Positions 34,357 to 44,982 of a stretch of 64,000 nt of DNA are shown here, piece by piece. The notes under the pieces were generated by a model that searched no databases, was not told the origin of the DNA, and saw nothing but the letters and a program-made list of their open reading frames with translations. Source of the DNA: Pseudochryseolinea flava (GTDB taxonomy: Bacteria; Bacteroidota; Bacteroidia; Cytophagales; Cyclobacteriaceae); NCBI RefSeq assembly GCF_003286915.1, contig NZ_QMFY01000019.1:26372-90371 (forward strand). The letters are read 5' to 3'. The position numbers were made by a program, and so were the translations under genes. Within the stretch, counting starts at the first letter, position 1; each line of letters starts with the position of its first letter.

Positions 34357-37300
34357 ATGAAAAAAAAGCTTACGCTCTTCATTGCATTAGCGCTCGTCTT
34401 CATCAACACCATATATGCCCAAGAAAGACTTTGGGGCATTTCGGATGGTGCAATTTTTTCTGTTAATAAAGATGGATCTGATTATGTGAGTACGCACCTA
34501 TTAGGCAGCGGTGTCGGAACGTCCATCATTGGTTATGCAAAAACAACGAATGGAATTATTTATGTTACCCACGACGATGATTCGGAAGAAGGTGAGGTCG
34601 GTGTATTGAATCAAGATGGTGCACGTGATTTTTATCATCATTGGTATCTTGGGCCACGCGGCTCGGAAGGAATGACTTTCACACATGACGGTAAGGTCTA
34701 CATGCCTGCACGAAGTGTGATGAGCTCAAAGATTGTCGGCCTCGGCATTACAGATCCGACAGGTTCTTTTGTCACGCGACACGGCTATAGCAATACGAGC
34801 TTCTTATCATCTGAGCCATTTCTTACCGCAACATCTGACGGGATATTTGGTGTCAGTAGTGGTACAACAGGAAACCTTGGCGGTATATTCAAACTTAGCA
34901 GTGATGCAAAAAGCATTCAGGTCATTCATCAGTTTGTTGCAAGTTCGCCGGGCACACGTGCCACAGGTAAATTGATCGAAGGAACCGATGGGACACTTTT
35001 CGGTGAAACACTTCGTGGCGGAAAGAATGACAAGGGAATTTATTTTAAGATCAATAAAGACGGATCTAACCTGATCAAACTTTTTGACAAAGCAGATGGT
35101 CTGTTGAATGTGCCTAATGCGCAAGGAAAGTATCAATTGTTAGTTGACTTTATTGCATTAGGGTACACACCGTTGCGCGACAGTGATGGATTTATTTTCA
35201 TCAGTACGCCTACTGGTGTCTATAAACTTGCCAATGATGGTTCACCGCTATTACAAGTCACGGCGACTGCAGGGGAATTGCTTTCGTTTATTGATTCGCC
35301 GATTCAACATCACGTTAAGGTAAACAATGTCATATCTGGAGCAACGAATGTGACAACGCATGTGACATTAACACTCGATACGTTGCAGGGTGCGAATTCT
35401 TATGAAATTCAATTGAGCACAACAGCGGATTTCAGCGGCGGCGTACAATATCAAAGACATCATGTACCCTCATTCGATTTTTCTCTTGAGGGAAGTACGA
35501 CCTATTACGTTCGCGCGCGGCCGATGACGTGGCCGTACTTCGGTGCTACCGTATCGTTCACGACCGAAACGAGACCGGCTCAAATTGAAGAAAGGTTGTG
35601 GGGCGTTCGTGATGCATACGGTTTAGGTTATTCAAGCGTCATAAGTGACAAAGTTGTGTTCTCTATGCGGAAAGATGGCTCAGATTATATCGAGCACAAC
35701 ACTTGGCGTAGCGAGCAAAATAATCTGACTTCCGGTGGGTATAAAAAATTGTCGACTGGGGAAATATTAACGACAGTAGCTGAGTACAATTCTGGCGACG
35801 AGTATGTTAGTAAGATTACTAAAGATGGTGTGATAAAGCTGTTTGACGTTTCGTATATGCAAGCTTTTACGCTCGGCGCTAGCATGGTAGAACTCGGTAA
35901 CGGAAGATTGGTGGGATCGGAAGCCGGAACAGGGCCAAAATTTCATGGTGTGATAGCGTTTGCAAGCGATGGCGGATACTACAAGCAGACAAATTTTTCT
36001 TCTACGAAAGATCTCGCTGCAGATTTTTATCTCACGTCTACATCGAACGGTGTTTATGGTGTTAGTCGAGGAGACGCAAGCAATAAAGGTTTTGTTTTCC
36101 GAGTGCGTGATGATCACAAAGGATTTGATATCGTCTATCAGTTCTTAGGACTAGCAGATGGAAAGCAACCTACAGGACGCATAGAGGCTGGTGCTGATAA
36201 TTTTCTTTTTGGACAAACACAACGCGGTGGAAAAAATAACGCCGGGATTTTCTTCAAAGTAAAAGATGACGGTAGTGCCTTTACAAAACTATTTGATCGT
36301 GCCGATGGCGAAATTTGGAAACAAGATGTGGATGGTAAATTTTCTAGACTGTTAGATTTCATCGCTGCAGGTTATACAAATATTACAACTGACAGCGAGG
36401 GATTCTATTACCTGGGAACGCCTACTGGAATTTTTAAGATTCGGCCGGATGGATATCCAAACGCCATAGTGAATAACGTACGTTTTGCTGAATCTCTTTC
36501 ATTTGTGCCAGCCACATTCTCGCCAAATACTTTCGTTAAAAATATTGAAGAAGGTTCGCAGGGACTTCCAACAAGCTTAACGTTGCGAACAGATTCTTTC
36601 CCTGGAACGACCACTTACATTTTTGAACTTAGCAAATCACCTGACTTTAATAACGTCGTGATTAAGCAAAGCAGCACACAAAATTTTGCCAGCGTTCAAG
36701 AACTCGATGCGAATACATTGTATTATTCGCGCGTACGTCCTTCGGCATGGCCATATTTTGGTAAGGTGATATCATTCACCACAGCACCGAGTACACCTAA
36801 TAACGTTACTTCTCAACTTGCTCTCGAGACGAATGCCAATACATTTTACGTCGACAAGAATGGATCTAACGCACTGGAGTTGGCCTATGCAATGCAAGAC
36901 GAACATGATTGGGGCGGTGCGGTTCAGGTATTGCAGCTCTCAACTGGCGAAATTCTGGCTGCACGCGGAATGATATTGTCGAAAATTTCTCAGACAGGAC
37001 TCACCAAGCTCTATAATTTGGATTATGATGAGTTTTATGGTGGACAGAAGTCATGGCTCGAAAAAGATGGCTACCTGTATTATCTAAACTTTAATATTAT
37101 CGGTTCCGAATTGCACGGTGTTTCAAGATTGAAGCTCGATGGAAGCCAACGCGAGCGGTATCGTTTCACTGTAAAGGATCTTCATCGCGGGGCGGGTCTT
37201 ACTGGATTTGACACCGGTATTTACGGTGCTAACGACAATGTTGGCGATGCACCGGGATACATCTTCAAGCTCAACGACGATCTTTCGGGAATCGCGGTGA

Positions 37301-38355
37301 TTTATACTTTCGCACAAGGTTTGAAACCTATGGGAAGATTATTGAACGGCGGCGACGGTTTCATGTACGGCGTAACACGTTCTGGCGGAGATAACAACTG
37401 CGGTATTATCTATCGGGTCAAACCAGACGGTACAGCGTATCAGGTGTTACATCACTTTACCAATACGACGGGTAGGGGACCCGTTGTAGGATTGCTTCGC
37501 GGTAGCGATGGATTACTTTACGGTGCTACGCGTATCGGTGGTGCGTCAGGCAAAGGGGTTATTTTCAGAATCCATAATGATGGCACTGGTTATGAAGTAT
37601 TACTTCATTTGTCGAGCGTGGGCGGACAATTTATCGAGAAGCCTTTATCGATTGATGAAGCATTAAACATTTATGGCATTGCGGGCGGCGTCGGATTTTT
37701 TAAGTTCGATGTTAACAGCCGCACTTTCTCGGTTGTCAGTAGCGCATCTTATCCAGAATCAATAACGCTATTGCGTCAAGCCTTCACACCAGATATTACA
37801 GTGACAAGTCCTGCGGATCAGTCGTCGGGTGTGCAGACAACAGCGACTTTCGTTGTGAACGCGTTGCCTGGTGCGAATCATTATCAAGTTGAAATTAGCG
37901 AGTCTCCGCTGTTTACTGGAACACCTTTGGTATTCAACAGCGATACAACCTTGGTGAATGTTTCGGGACTATTGCCGTCGACGACATACTTTGCACGTGT
38001 ACGCACAGGATTGACTCCGTGGTTTGGAAACGTTACGTCGTTTACAACCAGTACATCGGAGGAAGATGGCGTTTCGGAAACTTTAGCGGCGCGTGAAGAA
38101 ATTCTGAATGATCAAACTTTATCGCAAGCTTCCGTATTTCCAAATCCAACGTCTTTCGAGTTTTCACTAACGCTATCGGCAGATGAGAAAGCTGTGAGTA
38201 TTGAAGTTTCTGACATGAATGGGTTCATCGTTTACAAGGAAGCGATGGTTAAGAAAGAAACGCTTTCTTTCGGGCGTGACTTCAAGAAGGGCGTATACAT
38301 CTTAAAGCTCACGACAGCGAATGGTGTTCACATGTCGAGATTGATCAAGCAATAA
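34357..38355 (+). CDS. Giant secreted GloVer-repeat protein with T9SS tail (paralog 1)
   Basis: 1332 residues from the ATG at 34357, which gives a signal peptide (MKKKLTLFIALALVFINTIYAQ). An ATG at 34288 would bury it. The protein has three blocks of TIGR03803/GloVer-type repeats (G-x-DG-x-LFG-x-T-x-GG-KNDKGIYFKIN...DGS). Each block is followed by a fibronectin-like module ending YYVRARPMTWPYFGATVSFT or similar. The C-terminus is a type A T9SS tail (VFPNPTSFEFS ... KKGVYILKLTTANGVHMSRL). Predicted to be exported by T9SS and anchored or released at the surface. Ligand unknown. Confidence 0.88.
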   Translation: MKKKLTLFIALALVFINTIYAQERLWGISDGAIFSVNKDGSDYVSTHLLGSGVGTSIIGYAKTTNGIIYVTHDDDSEEGEVGVLNQDGARDFYHHWYLGPRGSEGMTFTHDGKVYMPARSVMSSKIVGLGITDPTGSFVTRHGYSNTSFLSSEPFLTATSDGIFGVSSGTTGNLGGIFKLSSDAKSIQVIHQFVASSPGTRATGKLIEGTDGTLFGETLRGGKNDKGIYFKINKDGSNLIKLFDKADGLLNVPNAQGKYQLLVDFIALGYTPLRDSDGFIFISTPTGVYKLANDGSPLLQVTATAGELLSFIDSPIQHHVKVNNVISGATNVTTHVTLTLDTLQGANSYEIQLSTTADFSGGVQYQRHHVPSFDFSLEGSTTYYVRARPMTWPYFGATVSFTTETRPAQIEERLWGVRDAYGLGYSSVISDKVVFSMRKDGSDYIEHNTWRSEQNNLTSGGYKKLSTGEILTTVAEYNSGDEYVSKITKDGVIKLFDVSYMQAFTLGASMVELGNGRLVGSEAGTGPKFHGVIAFASDGGYYKQTNFSSTKDLAADFYLTSTSNGVYGVSRGDASNKGFVFRVRDDHKGFDIVYQFLGLADGKQPTGRIEAGADNFLFGQTQRGGKNNAGIFFKVKDDGSAFTKLFDRADGEIWKQDVDGKFSRLLDFIAAGYTNITTDSEGFYYLGTPTGIFKIRPDGYPNAIVNNVRFAESLSFVPATFSPNTFVKNIEEGSQGLPTSLTLRTDSFPGTTTYIFELSKSPDFNNVVIKQSSTQNFASVQELDANTLYYSRVRPSAWPYFGKVISFTTAPSTPNNVTSQLALETNANTFYVDKNGSNALELAYAMQDEHDWGGAVQVLQLSTGEILAARGMILSKISQTGLTKLYNLDYDEFYGGQKSWLEKDGYLYYLNFNIIGSELHGVSRLKLDGSQRERYRFTVKDLHRGAGLTGFDTGIYGANDNVGDAPGYIFKLNDDLSGIAVIYTFAQGLKPMGRLLNGGDGFMYGVTRSGGDNNCGIIYRVKPDGTAYQVLHHFTNTTGRGPVVGLLRGSDGLLYGATRIGGASGKGVIFRIHNDGTGYEVLLHLSSVGGQFIEKPLSIDEALNIYGIAGGVGFFKFDVNSRTFSVVSSASYPESITLLRQAFTPDITVTSPADQSSGVQTTATFVVNALPGANHYQVEISESPLFTGTPLVFNSDTTLVNVSGLLPSTTYFARVRTGLTPWFGNVTSFTTSTSEEDGVSETLAAREEILNDQTLSQASVFPNPTSFEFSLTLSADEKAVSIEVSDMNGFIVYKEAMVKKETLSFGRDFKKGVYILKLTTANGVHMSRLIKQ

Positions 38356-38395
38356 AATTTAAATACATAAAAACCCACTTTAAAATTAGTTATCT

Positions 38396-41300
38396 ATGTT
38401 TAGGAAAGGCTACATCTATTTTTTAATGATTGCTGTATGGCTTTGCAGCATTACAATTCAGGCCCAAGAAAGAGTTTGGGTGCTAGACAGAACATTTGGC
38501 ATTTTGTATTCTATGAATACGGAGGGTACAGATTTAGTGACGATGTCAAGTTTTAACGAGCCTGATTTTGGGGCGAGCGTCGGAGCGTTTGATGTCGTTA
38601 AGTATAATGCAAACTACAACGGACAAGTTCTCATCTCGACGACTGAGCCGCGTGATGGTGAAAATTTAGGCGGCGCTGTTTGTTTACTTGGCCCCACTGG
38701 ACTTACGGCGCGTTACAATCACGTCTATGGGCAAGACGATGCGGCGACCTCTGTGGCTGCAGGCGCGAGTGGCATTTACATTCCCCTTAGCCGTCTCGGA
38801 AAATGGTCGGGGCTAAGAAAGTTCGGATATGCGAGTGGCCACGACATTTATAAGAAAGTCAACACCGATCTTTCCAATGAGTATCGAATGATTGCCTTGG
38901 GCGATACAATTTTCGGTGTTAGTTCGGGAGACTCGAACAACCAAGGTTTTGTTTACCGGATCACACCCAATCAAATCCCAACCAACGCAGCACCTGATCG
39001 AATATATTCTTTTGGCGGAGGTGCTAACGGTGCACGTCCTGTAGGTAAGTTGCATTATAGTAATGGATTTTTATTTGGCTACACGTCAAAGGGAGGATTG
39101 AATAACAAGGGAATTTTCTTCAAAGTAAAAACCGATGGAACAGGTTTTGAGAAATTGTTTGATTTAGCATCGACGTCGCTTGTTGCAGTAGACGAAAACG
39201 ACAAATGTCAAACGCTTCTTGACGTCATCGCGAAGGGTTATGTTCCAGCGACATCTCAAGACGGTAATTATTTCGTTGGTGGTGAAGACGGATTGTACAA
39301 GATTAGTGCATCCGGTCATGTTATTGCCAGGCTCATGGAAAGTCAGAAACTCGTAGATGATATTGCGATAATCTCACCACAATTTCAGCATCCATTAAAA
39401 ATTCAAGAGGTAGAGAATGGAGCAACAAATGTTCCGACCATCGTCGGATTTACGGTTCCTAATTTTGATGGTGCTGAATATTTCCAGTTAGAGGTGAGCA
39501 CATCGCCAGATTTTAGTACGGGTGTTGAGCGACACAGTAGCCATAAACCGTACTTCAATCTAGTACTAAACAATGCAACAACTTATTATACACGCGCTCG
39601 CGCGAACATCTGGGCGTATTGGGGTGAAGTCGTTTCATTTTCGACCGTAGATGTTTTTGCTCCGAAACCAGAAAGACTTTATGTCTCCAATGATTCCGTG
39701 CACTTTTCTGTGAACGTCGGTGACGCTAGTGACTATCACTTTTTCAGAGATGCATCAGGTGAAAAGGAGATTACATCTTTTTTCAACTTGAATAACAATG
39801 AGAAAATCTTTACTACACGGGAAGGCGACTCTCAAGGTCGTGCAGGAAAGATGTATAAGATTTCGGGTAATGGAATGACGTTGCTGTATGATTTAGAAGG
39901 TTCTCACACGGGTGTGAACCAAGGACCTTTCGTGCATTATGATGGTCACATCTATGCGCTTGAATACAGTGCGGTGAGTGTGCATCTGCTGCGTGTCACA
40001 CGGTATAAAACAGATGGTACAGGTGTGGAGTATTTCCCGGCATCGCATCCTGGCATTCAGCGTTACGCACAAATAGCAGGAACAAGTATGGGCATATATG
40101 GTGTGAGTCCTGGCCAAGGTGCGAATAATGGATTCATATTCAGAGTAAAGCCAGACATGAGCGGCGTTGAAGAAGTATTTACGTTTTCCGGTGGTGTGAA
40201 TGGCTCGCGTCCTAAGGGAGCAGTTGTCGTTGGAAAAGATGGGTACTTGTACGGCACGACGCGTTCGGGTGGTTTGAACAACGCAGGTGTTATCTACAGG
40301 GTTGACCACTTTGGAAATAACTACTCCGTCATTCATCATTTCAATGGCATTAATGGAAAAAATCCGGAGACCGCATTGATTCGTGATGAAGCGGGTGTGT
40401 TGTATGGAAGTACAACGTTAGGTGGAAAAAATGGCTACGGCGTTTTGTTTAAGATCAATCAAGATGGCACAGGTTTTCAGAAGCTGATTGACTATTTTAA
40501 TACAGGCGGAAAAAATCTGTCGAGTAGTATTAGCATTAGCGGTGACGATGTTTACGCGATTGGCGGTGCTGGATTATTTAAAGTGAAGAAGGGTGGAACA
40601 GGATATCATGCTTTTGGTATTTCGGCAACTAGTTTTAAACAAATGCCAACAACCTGGAGTAACCTGTTCGTTAATCCGGGTAACGCGGGTGAAACAGATA
40701 CAAACGTTACGTTTACAACGAATCAACCAGAAAATCTGGTGACTTTAGAAGTAAGTAAGTCGGCAACATTTAGCAATGATGTTCAGAAATTTTCTGGAAT
40801 AGGTCCAATTTCAGTGACTGGTCTTGAGTATGGCCAAGTGTACTACATTCGCCCGCGCAGCAATGTGTCGCCTGCCTACGGTTATACATCTTATATTAAA
40901 GTCAGAAGCGTTCGTGAAAGTTCGATTGTGATAAGTCCCGCAGACCAAGCTAGTAATGTCGGAGAAATCAACGGAACGCAAGTGGATGTTGACGTTACCA
41001 TCAACGATGTCGTTGGCGCAGAATTTAACGCGCTGCAGATGAGTACTGATTTGGATTTTACAAACATTCTATTAGACTACTTTTTCTGGATAGATGCGCC
41101 GCGGACTGTAAATTTTCCTTTGCAACCGAACACCACATATTACGTGCGCGTTCGATCGGATCTATCACCTTTCTGGGGACCAACAACGACGTTCACAACA
41201 AGAGGGCCAGCAGAAGAGGAGGAGGAAGATGACCAACTCTATGGCGTTTATCCTAACCCATCTACGAGTTCATTCATGTTCATCCATAGCGATGTTGCTG

Positions 41301-41461
41301 AGCAGCGTGTTGTGTTAACCGACCTTATGGGAAATATTTTGTATCGAAACGATGCTCTTGGTATCGGCGAACCATTCGGTGAAGATTTATCTCCGGGAAT
41401 TTATATTCTCACAGCGGAAACACCAACGGGTATAAAAACCGTCCGTTTAGTAAAAGAATAA
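38396..41461 (+). CDS. Giant secreted GloVer-repeat protein with T9SS tail (paralog 2)
   Basis: 1021 residues with a signal peptide (ends ITIQAQ, about 23). There are two GloVer blocks, with repeated units such as RPKGAVVVGKDGYLYGTTRS and GKNPETALIRDEAGVLYGST. Three fibronectin-like modules are at about 325-425, 765-860 and 865-950. An acidic EEEEEDD spacer precedes the T9SS tail (YGVYPNPSTSSF ... LSPGIYILTAETPTGIKTVR). The gap to paralog 1 is 40 bases, so they are probably one transcript. One block shorter than paralog 1. Confidence 0.88.
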   Translation: MFRKGYIYFLMIAVWLCSITIQAQERVWVLDRTFGILYSMNTEGTDLVTMSSFNEPDFGASVGAFDVVKYNANYNGQVLISTTEPRDGENLGGAVCLLGPTGLTARYNHVYGQDDAATSVAAGASGIYIPLSRLGKWSGLRKFGYASGHDIYKKVNTDLSNEYRMIALGDTIFGVSSGDSNNQGFVYRITPNQIPTNAAPDRIYSFGGGANGARPVGKLHYSNGFLFGYTSKGGLNNKGIFFKVKTDGTGFEKLFDLASTSLVAVDENDKCQTLLDVIAKGYVPATSQDGNYFVGGEDGLYKISASGHVIARLMESQKLVDDIAIISPQFQHPLKIQEVENGATNVPTIVGFTVPNFDGAEYFQLEVSTSPDFSTGVERHSSHKPYFNLVLNNATTYYTRARANIWAYWGEVVSFSTVDVFAPKPERLYVSNDSVHFSVNVGDASDYHFFRDASGEKEITSFFNLNNNEKIFTTREGDSQGRAGKMYKISGNGMTLLYDLEGSHTGVNQGPFVHYDGHIYALEYSAVSVHLLRVTRYKTDGTGVEYFPASHPGIQRYAQIAGTSMGIYGVSPGQGANNGFIFRVKPDMSGVEEVFTFSGGVNGSRPKGAVVVGKDGYLYGTTRSGGLNNAGVIYRVDHFGNNYSVIHHFNGINGKNPETALIRDEAGVLYGSTTLGGKNGYGVLFKINQDGTGFQKLIDYFNTGGKNLSSSISISGDDVYAIGGAGLFKVKKGGTGYHAFGISATSFKQMPTTWSNLFVNPGNAGETDTNVTFTTNQPENLVTLEVSKSATFSNDVQKFSGIGPISVTGLEYGQVYYIRPRSNVSPAYGYTSYIKVRSVRESSIVISPADQASNVGEINGTQVDVDVTINDVVGAEFNALQMSTDLDFTNILLDYFFWIDAPRTVNFPLQPNTTYYVRVRSDLSPFWGPTTTFTTRGPAEEEEEDDQLYGVYPNPSTSSFMFIHSDVAEQRVVLTDLMGNILYRNDALGIGEPFGEDLSPGIYILTAETPTGIKTVRLVKE

Positions 41462-41472
41462 TTTAGTTTTTT

Positions 41473-41505
41473 AAGAGCGTCGGTTTAGCCGACGCTCTTG
41501 CTCTT
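41473..41505 (+). terminator. Terminator after paralog 2
   Basis: AAGAGCGTCGG / CCGACGCTCTT, an 11-base perfect stem with a five-base loop, 12 bases past the stop. The tail GCTCTTTG is only partly T-rich. Confidence 0.75.
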
Positions 41506-41603
41506 TGTGCCCCCCTCATAGTTTGACAACCTATCTACGCTTAGATCAAGCGATCGATGTTTACTAATTTTTTGTCAACCGTTTTTTGTAAACCCTTAAA
41601 GCT

Positions 41604-44600
41604 ATGTTTAAAAAAACAACCCTCTCCCTATGCGCACTATTCTGCGCATTGTTTGTGTCTATTACGTTAGAAGCTCAGCAGCGACTTTGGGTGACTGATG
41701 TGCACGGCGTATTGCATTCGATGGATTTGAATGGTGGTGATGTCTTCAGCAATTCGCAATTCGGCGACCGAAAGTTCGGTCGATATGTAAGTGGCTTTGA
41801 TGTGGTCGAAAATGTTCCGGGCTACACGGGGCATTTTGTCATTCCAACATCGTTGGGTGATGGTTATGATGACAACTACCAAGGGTCTGTCAACATGGTA
41901 GGGCCCGCTGGCTTACGCAAAATTTATAACCTCGATTATTTGGAGGATCATTCTTCATCGGGGATACGAGCAACTTCGTCTGGACTTGTTATCGCTTCCG
42001 TCGATGTGATGTGGTCGAAGTGGCGCGGCGTTGTTAGCATTCCTTACGATGGTGTTACTGATAGAACCTATTTTGTAAAACCGAGCACTGACTATTCAAG
42101 CGAATATCAGCTTACAGTAGTGAACGATACGATTTACGGCGTGAGTAAGGGTGATTCAAATAATTATGGATTCATCTATCGTATTGCACCCGATGCTAGT
42201 GGCTATGGATCTCCATCGATTCACGTATATGATTTTAATGTTGCTGCGCAAGGGTTGCGTCCCGTAGGTAGGCTCACGTTCGCGAATGGTTATTTGTTTG
42301 GCGTGACGATGTCAGGGGGCGTGAATAACAAAGGTGTATTCTACAAAGTAAAAACCGACGGTTCTGGTTTTGAAAAACTCTTTGATCGCGCTTCAACCAA
42401 TCTTACCAAGCGTGATGCCACAGGTAAATATCAAACACTATTAGACGTTATTGCAAAGGGATATATTCCCGTTACAGACGAGATCGGAAATTATATTATA
42501 TCAGATGAGTTCGGAATTTACAAAGTGAGTGCAGTTGGAGATTGGCTCGCAACGATCAGTACGGTGCATGCTCAGAAAATGCAATTGATCGCGCCGCATT
42601 TCCAACATGTCGTGAAAGTGTCAAACGTTCAAGATGGCGCCGTCGGATTGCCGCAACAATTTACGCTTGCACTGCAAGAATTTTCTGGCGCTCAGTTGTA
42701 CCAATTGCAAATAAGCACAACGGCAGACTTTTCAAGCAATGTTCAAAATCTGCCGTTGAACACATCGATCTACTTTGATGTTTCATTAACACCAGGAACT
42801 AAGTACTACACACGTGCACGAACTGACTTGTGGCCATACTATGGAGAGATCGTATCGTTCACAACTGCGAATAAATCTTTACAGGTAGCGACCAGACTTG
42901 AATTACATGATGATACGTTTGTGAAGTCTATTGCCTACGATGGCAGCGATGTGCATGCTTACCAGGAAAGTATCTATTCTGATTTCTTACAACTTGCCAA
43001 CGGGGAGAAAGTTTTTTTAGGCCCGACCGATCCGAATCTTGAATACGGAGATGGTGCGCTGTGGAAAATTACACCCGATGGAAAGCAGTTTCTGTATCAA
43101 GATCTTTTTAATATGATGGGCGTTGATCCGGCGTACATGGCAGATGGTGGTGATGGTTACTTTTACGGCTTGAGTTATTCTGTGATGGGAAGTGAAATGT
43201 CATCGATCTTGAAATTTAAATATGATGGATCAAGCATGGAAAGTATTTCTCCGGCCGGAACATTTAATGCAGTTAGGTCAGCGCATCTTACAAAAACGCC
43301 ACAAGGTATTTACGGTGTTACAAGAGGTATTGCATCCAATCAAGGTTTTATCTTTCGTCTAAAAGCCGACCTTAGTGGTCTTGAAGAAGTTTTTACCTTC
43401 ACTGGGCCAACCACGGGTATTCGTCCGTATGGAAAGTTATTGTATGGTCGCGATGGTTTTCTCTATGGCACGACGCGCGCCGGCGGAACGAATAATGCCG
43501 GAGTAATTTTTAAAGTAAGTCTCGCTGGTGATCAATACACCATTCTACACAATTTCGTCCCTTTATATGGAAAAAATCCGGAGACAGCATTGGTACAGGA
43601 TAGTAATGGTACGTTATTCGGTTCAACCACGTTGGGAGGAAAGAATGGTTTTGGTGTGCTTTACAAAATTGAAGAAGATGGTACAGGCTTTCAAAAATTG
43701 TTGGACTACTATTACACCGGTGGGAAGAATGCAAAAGGAAGTATTGCTGTTAAAAATTCATTTGTGTTTGCAACAGGAGGGCAAGGTGTTTTTCGAATTA
43801 ACAAAGATGGCTCAGGATATCAAACATTGGGCGTAACAACGTATAGCTTTCAGGCACTGCCCGTCACTGGTAGTAATATCGCGGTCACCTATCCTGTCGA
43901 CAATCACACACCAATAGAAGTCAACAGCGTGATTACGGCAACGCCAATTCAAGGTGCGCGTCGATATTACTTAACGTTGAGTTTGTCACCTGCGTTTGAT
44001 GGAAACGTGATAACCCTCGAAAATGATAGTGCTCATTTTGAAACGGTCGGATTAGATTATGGAAAGCTTTATCACGTTCGAGCGCGTACCAATTTGTCTT
44101 CCGCATATGGACCAGTATCAACCATTGCAACTTCTGATGAAGCGGCGCATGTGTATGTTATTGATCCCGCCGATGGCAGTAGCGACTTTGGTTCCATCGC
44201 GACTTCAGGGTATGTGGTGGGACCGATGACAATAAAAGGCCTCCCAGGTGCAACACACTATCAAGTGCAGGTTTGTAGTAGTCCGACATTTTCGGATGCC
44301 ATCGTGGATTGGTATGAGGCCACTGCGTCATCAGGAAACCCAAGTGTTTTTGTCAACCACTTGTATCCAGGAGAGCAGTACTTTACGCGCGCGAGGTCAA
44401 ATGTTTCTTCCGAATGGGGCCCAGTGATTTCATTCACAGCCACCACTACGTTTGATGCAACGCTTGAGCGTTCTGTCGAGGTTTTTCCGAATCCCTCAAG
44501 AAATTCATTTACGCTAAAAAATGTAAGGGCGTCCCAAGAAATTATTGTATCGGACGGATCAGGAAATGTTGTCTATCGAAACAACAATTTAAAAGATGGT

Positions 44601-44693
44601 GAAATATTCGGCGACAATCTTCCGCGTGGTGTTTACATCCTTACCATTAAGGGAAAGGACGAGAAACAAATCGTTCGCCTTGTGAAAGAATAG
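41604..44693 (+). CDS. Giant secreted GloVer-repeat protein with T9SS tail (paralog 3)
   Basis: 1029 residues with a signal peptide (ends VSITLEAQ, about 24). It has the same plan as paralog 2: two GloVer blocks, three fibronectin-like modules and a T9SS tail (VEVFPNPSRNSF ... LPRGVYILTIKGKDEKQIVR). Residues around GKNPETALVQDSNGTLFGST align closely with the equivalent segment of paralog 2, so 2 and 3 are the most recent duplicates. It is separated from paralog 2 by a terminator and 142 bases and is probably transcribed on its own. Confidence 0.88.
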   Translation: MFKKTTLSLCALFCALFVSITLEAQQRLWVTDVHGVLHSMDLNGGDVFSNSQFGDRKFGRYVSGFDVVENVPGYTGHFVIPTSLGDGYDDNYQGSVNMVGPAGLRKIYNLDYLEDHSSSGIRATSSGLVIASVDVMWSKWRGVVSIPYDGVTDRTYFVKPSTDYSSEYQLTVVNDTIYGVSKGDSNNYGFIYRIAPDASGYGSPSIHVYDFNVAAQGLRPVGRLTFANGYLFGVTMSGGVNNKGVFYKVKTDGSGFEKLFDRASTNLTKRDATGKYQTLLDVIAKGYIPVTDEIGNYIISDEFGIYKVSAVGDWLATISTVHAQKMQLIAPHFQHVVKVSNVQDGAVGLPQQFTLALQEFSGAQLYQLQISTTADFSSNVQNLPLNTSIYFDVSLTPGTKYYTRARTDLWPYYGEIVSFTTANKSLQVATRLELHDDTFVKSIAYDGSDVHAYQESIYSDFLQLANGEKVFLGPTDPNLEYGDGALWKITPDGKQFLYQDLFNMMGVDPAYMADGGDGYFYGLSYSVMGSEMSSILKFKYDGSSMESISPAGTFNAVRSAHLTKTPQGIYGVTRGIASNQGFIFRLKADLSGLEEVFTFTGPTTGIRPYGKLLYGRDGFLYGTTRAGGTNNAGVIFKVSLAGDQYTILHNFVPLYGKNPETALVQDSNGTLFGSTTLGGKNGFGVLYKIEEDGTGFQKLLDYYYTGGKNAKGSIAVKNSFVFATGGQGVFRINKDGSGYQTLGVTTYSFQALPVTGSNIAVTYPVDNHTPIEVNSVITATPIQGARRYYLTLSLSPAFDGNVITLENDSAHFETVGLDYGKLYHVRARTNLSSAYGPVSTIATSDEAAHVYVIDPADGSSDFGSIATSGYVVGPMTIKGLPGATHYQVQVCSSPTFSDAIVDWYEATASSGNPSVFVNHLYPGEQYFTRARSNVSSEWGPVISFTATTTFDATLERSVEVFPNPSRNSFTLKNVRASQEIIVSDGSGNVVYRNNNLKDGEIFGDNLPRGVYILTIKGKDEKQIVRLVKE

Positions 44694-44719
44694 TGTTCAC
44701 TGCAGCTTGAATACGATTT

Positions 44720-44753
44720 GAAGGGTGCTTTATCGAAGGCGCCCTTCTTTTTT
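44720..44753 (+). terminator. Terminator after paralog 3
   Basis: GAAGGGTGC / GCGCCCTTC (one wobble pair, ten-base loop) is followed by a T6 run, 27 bases past the stop codon. Confidence 0.88.
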
Positions 44754-44938
44754 ATCATAGCCCAGATAACAGTACGGTGTTATACGCAAGTATTGCTACG
44801 GATTGTGAATTCGTATTCAATGTTGTTGTTCGTCAATACCGCCTTTACAATAGGGACCAAATTTGCAGTATAAAAACTTTGCAATTTTCGCGTGCTTTTC
44901 TAGCGATACATTATTACTTTATAAGGCTACTTCGTATG

Positions 44939-44946
44939 TATCTTTG
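44939..44946 (+). promoter_or_regulatory. Candidate -7 element for the C25 peptidase gene
   Basis: TATCTTTG is an exact TAnnTTTG match 37 bases before the ATG. The -33 region is only T-rich (CTTTA), so the promoter is plausible but incomplete. Confidence 0.5.
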
Positions 44947-44982
44947 TCAACATTAGAAGGTTCGATTACCTTTATAGACTGA

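Noticed and set aside
34357..44693. Toxin or contact-dependent inhibition system
   Set aside because: No toxin domain, immunity gene or Rhs/YD repeats; tails are T9SS sorting domains and the repeats are GloVer-like.
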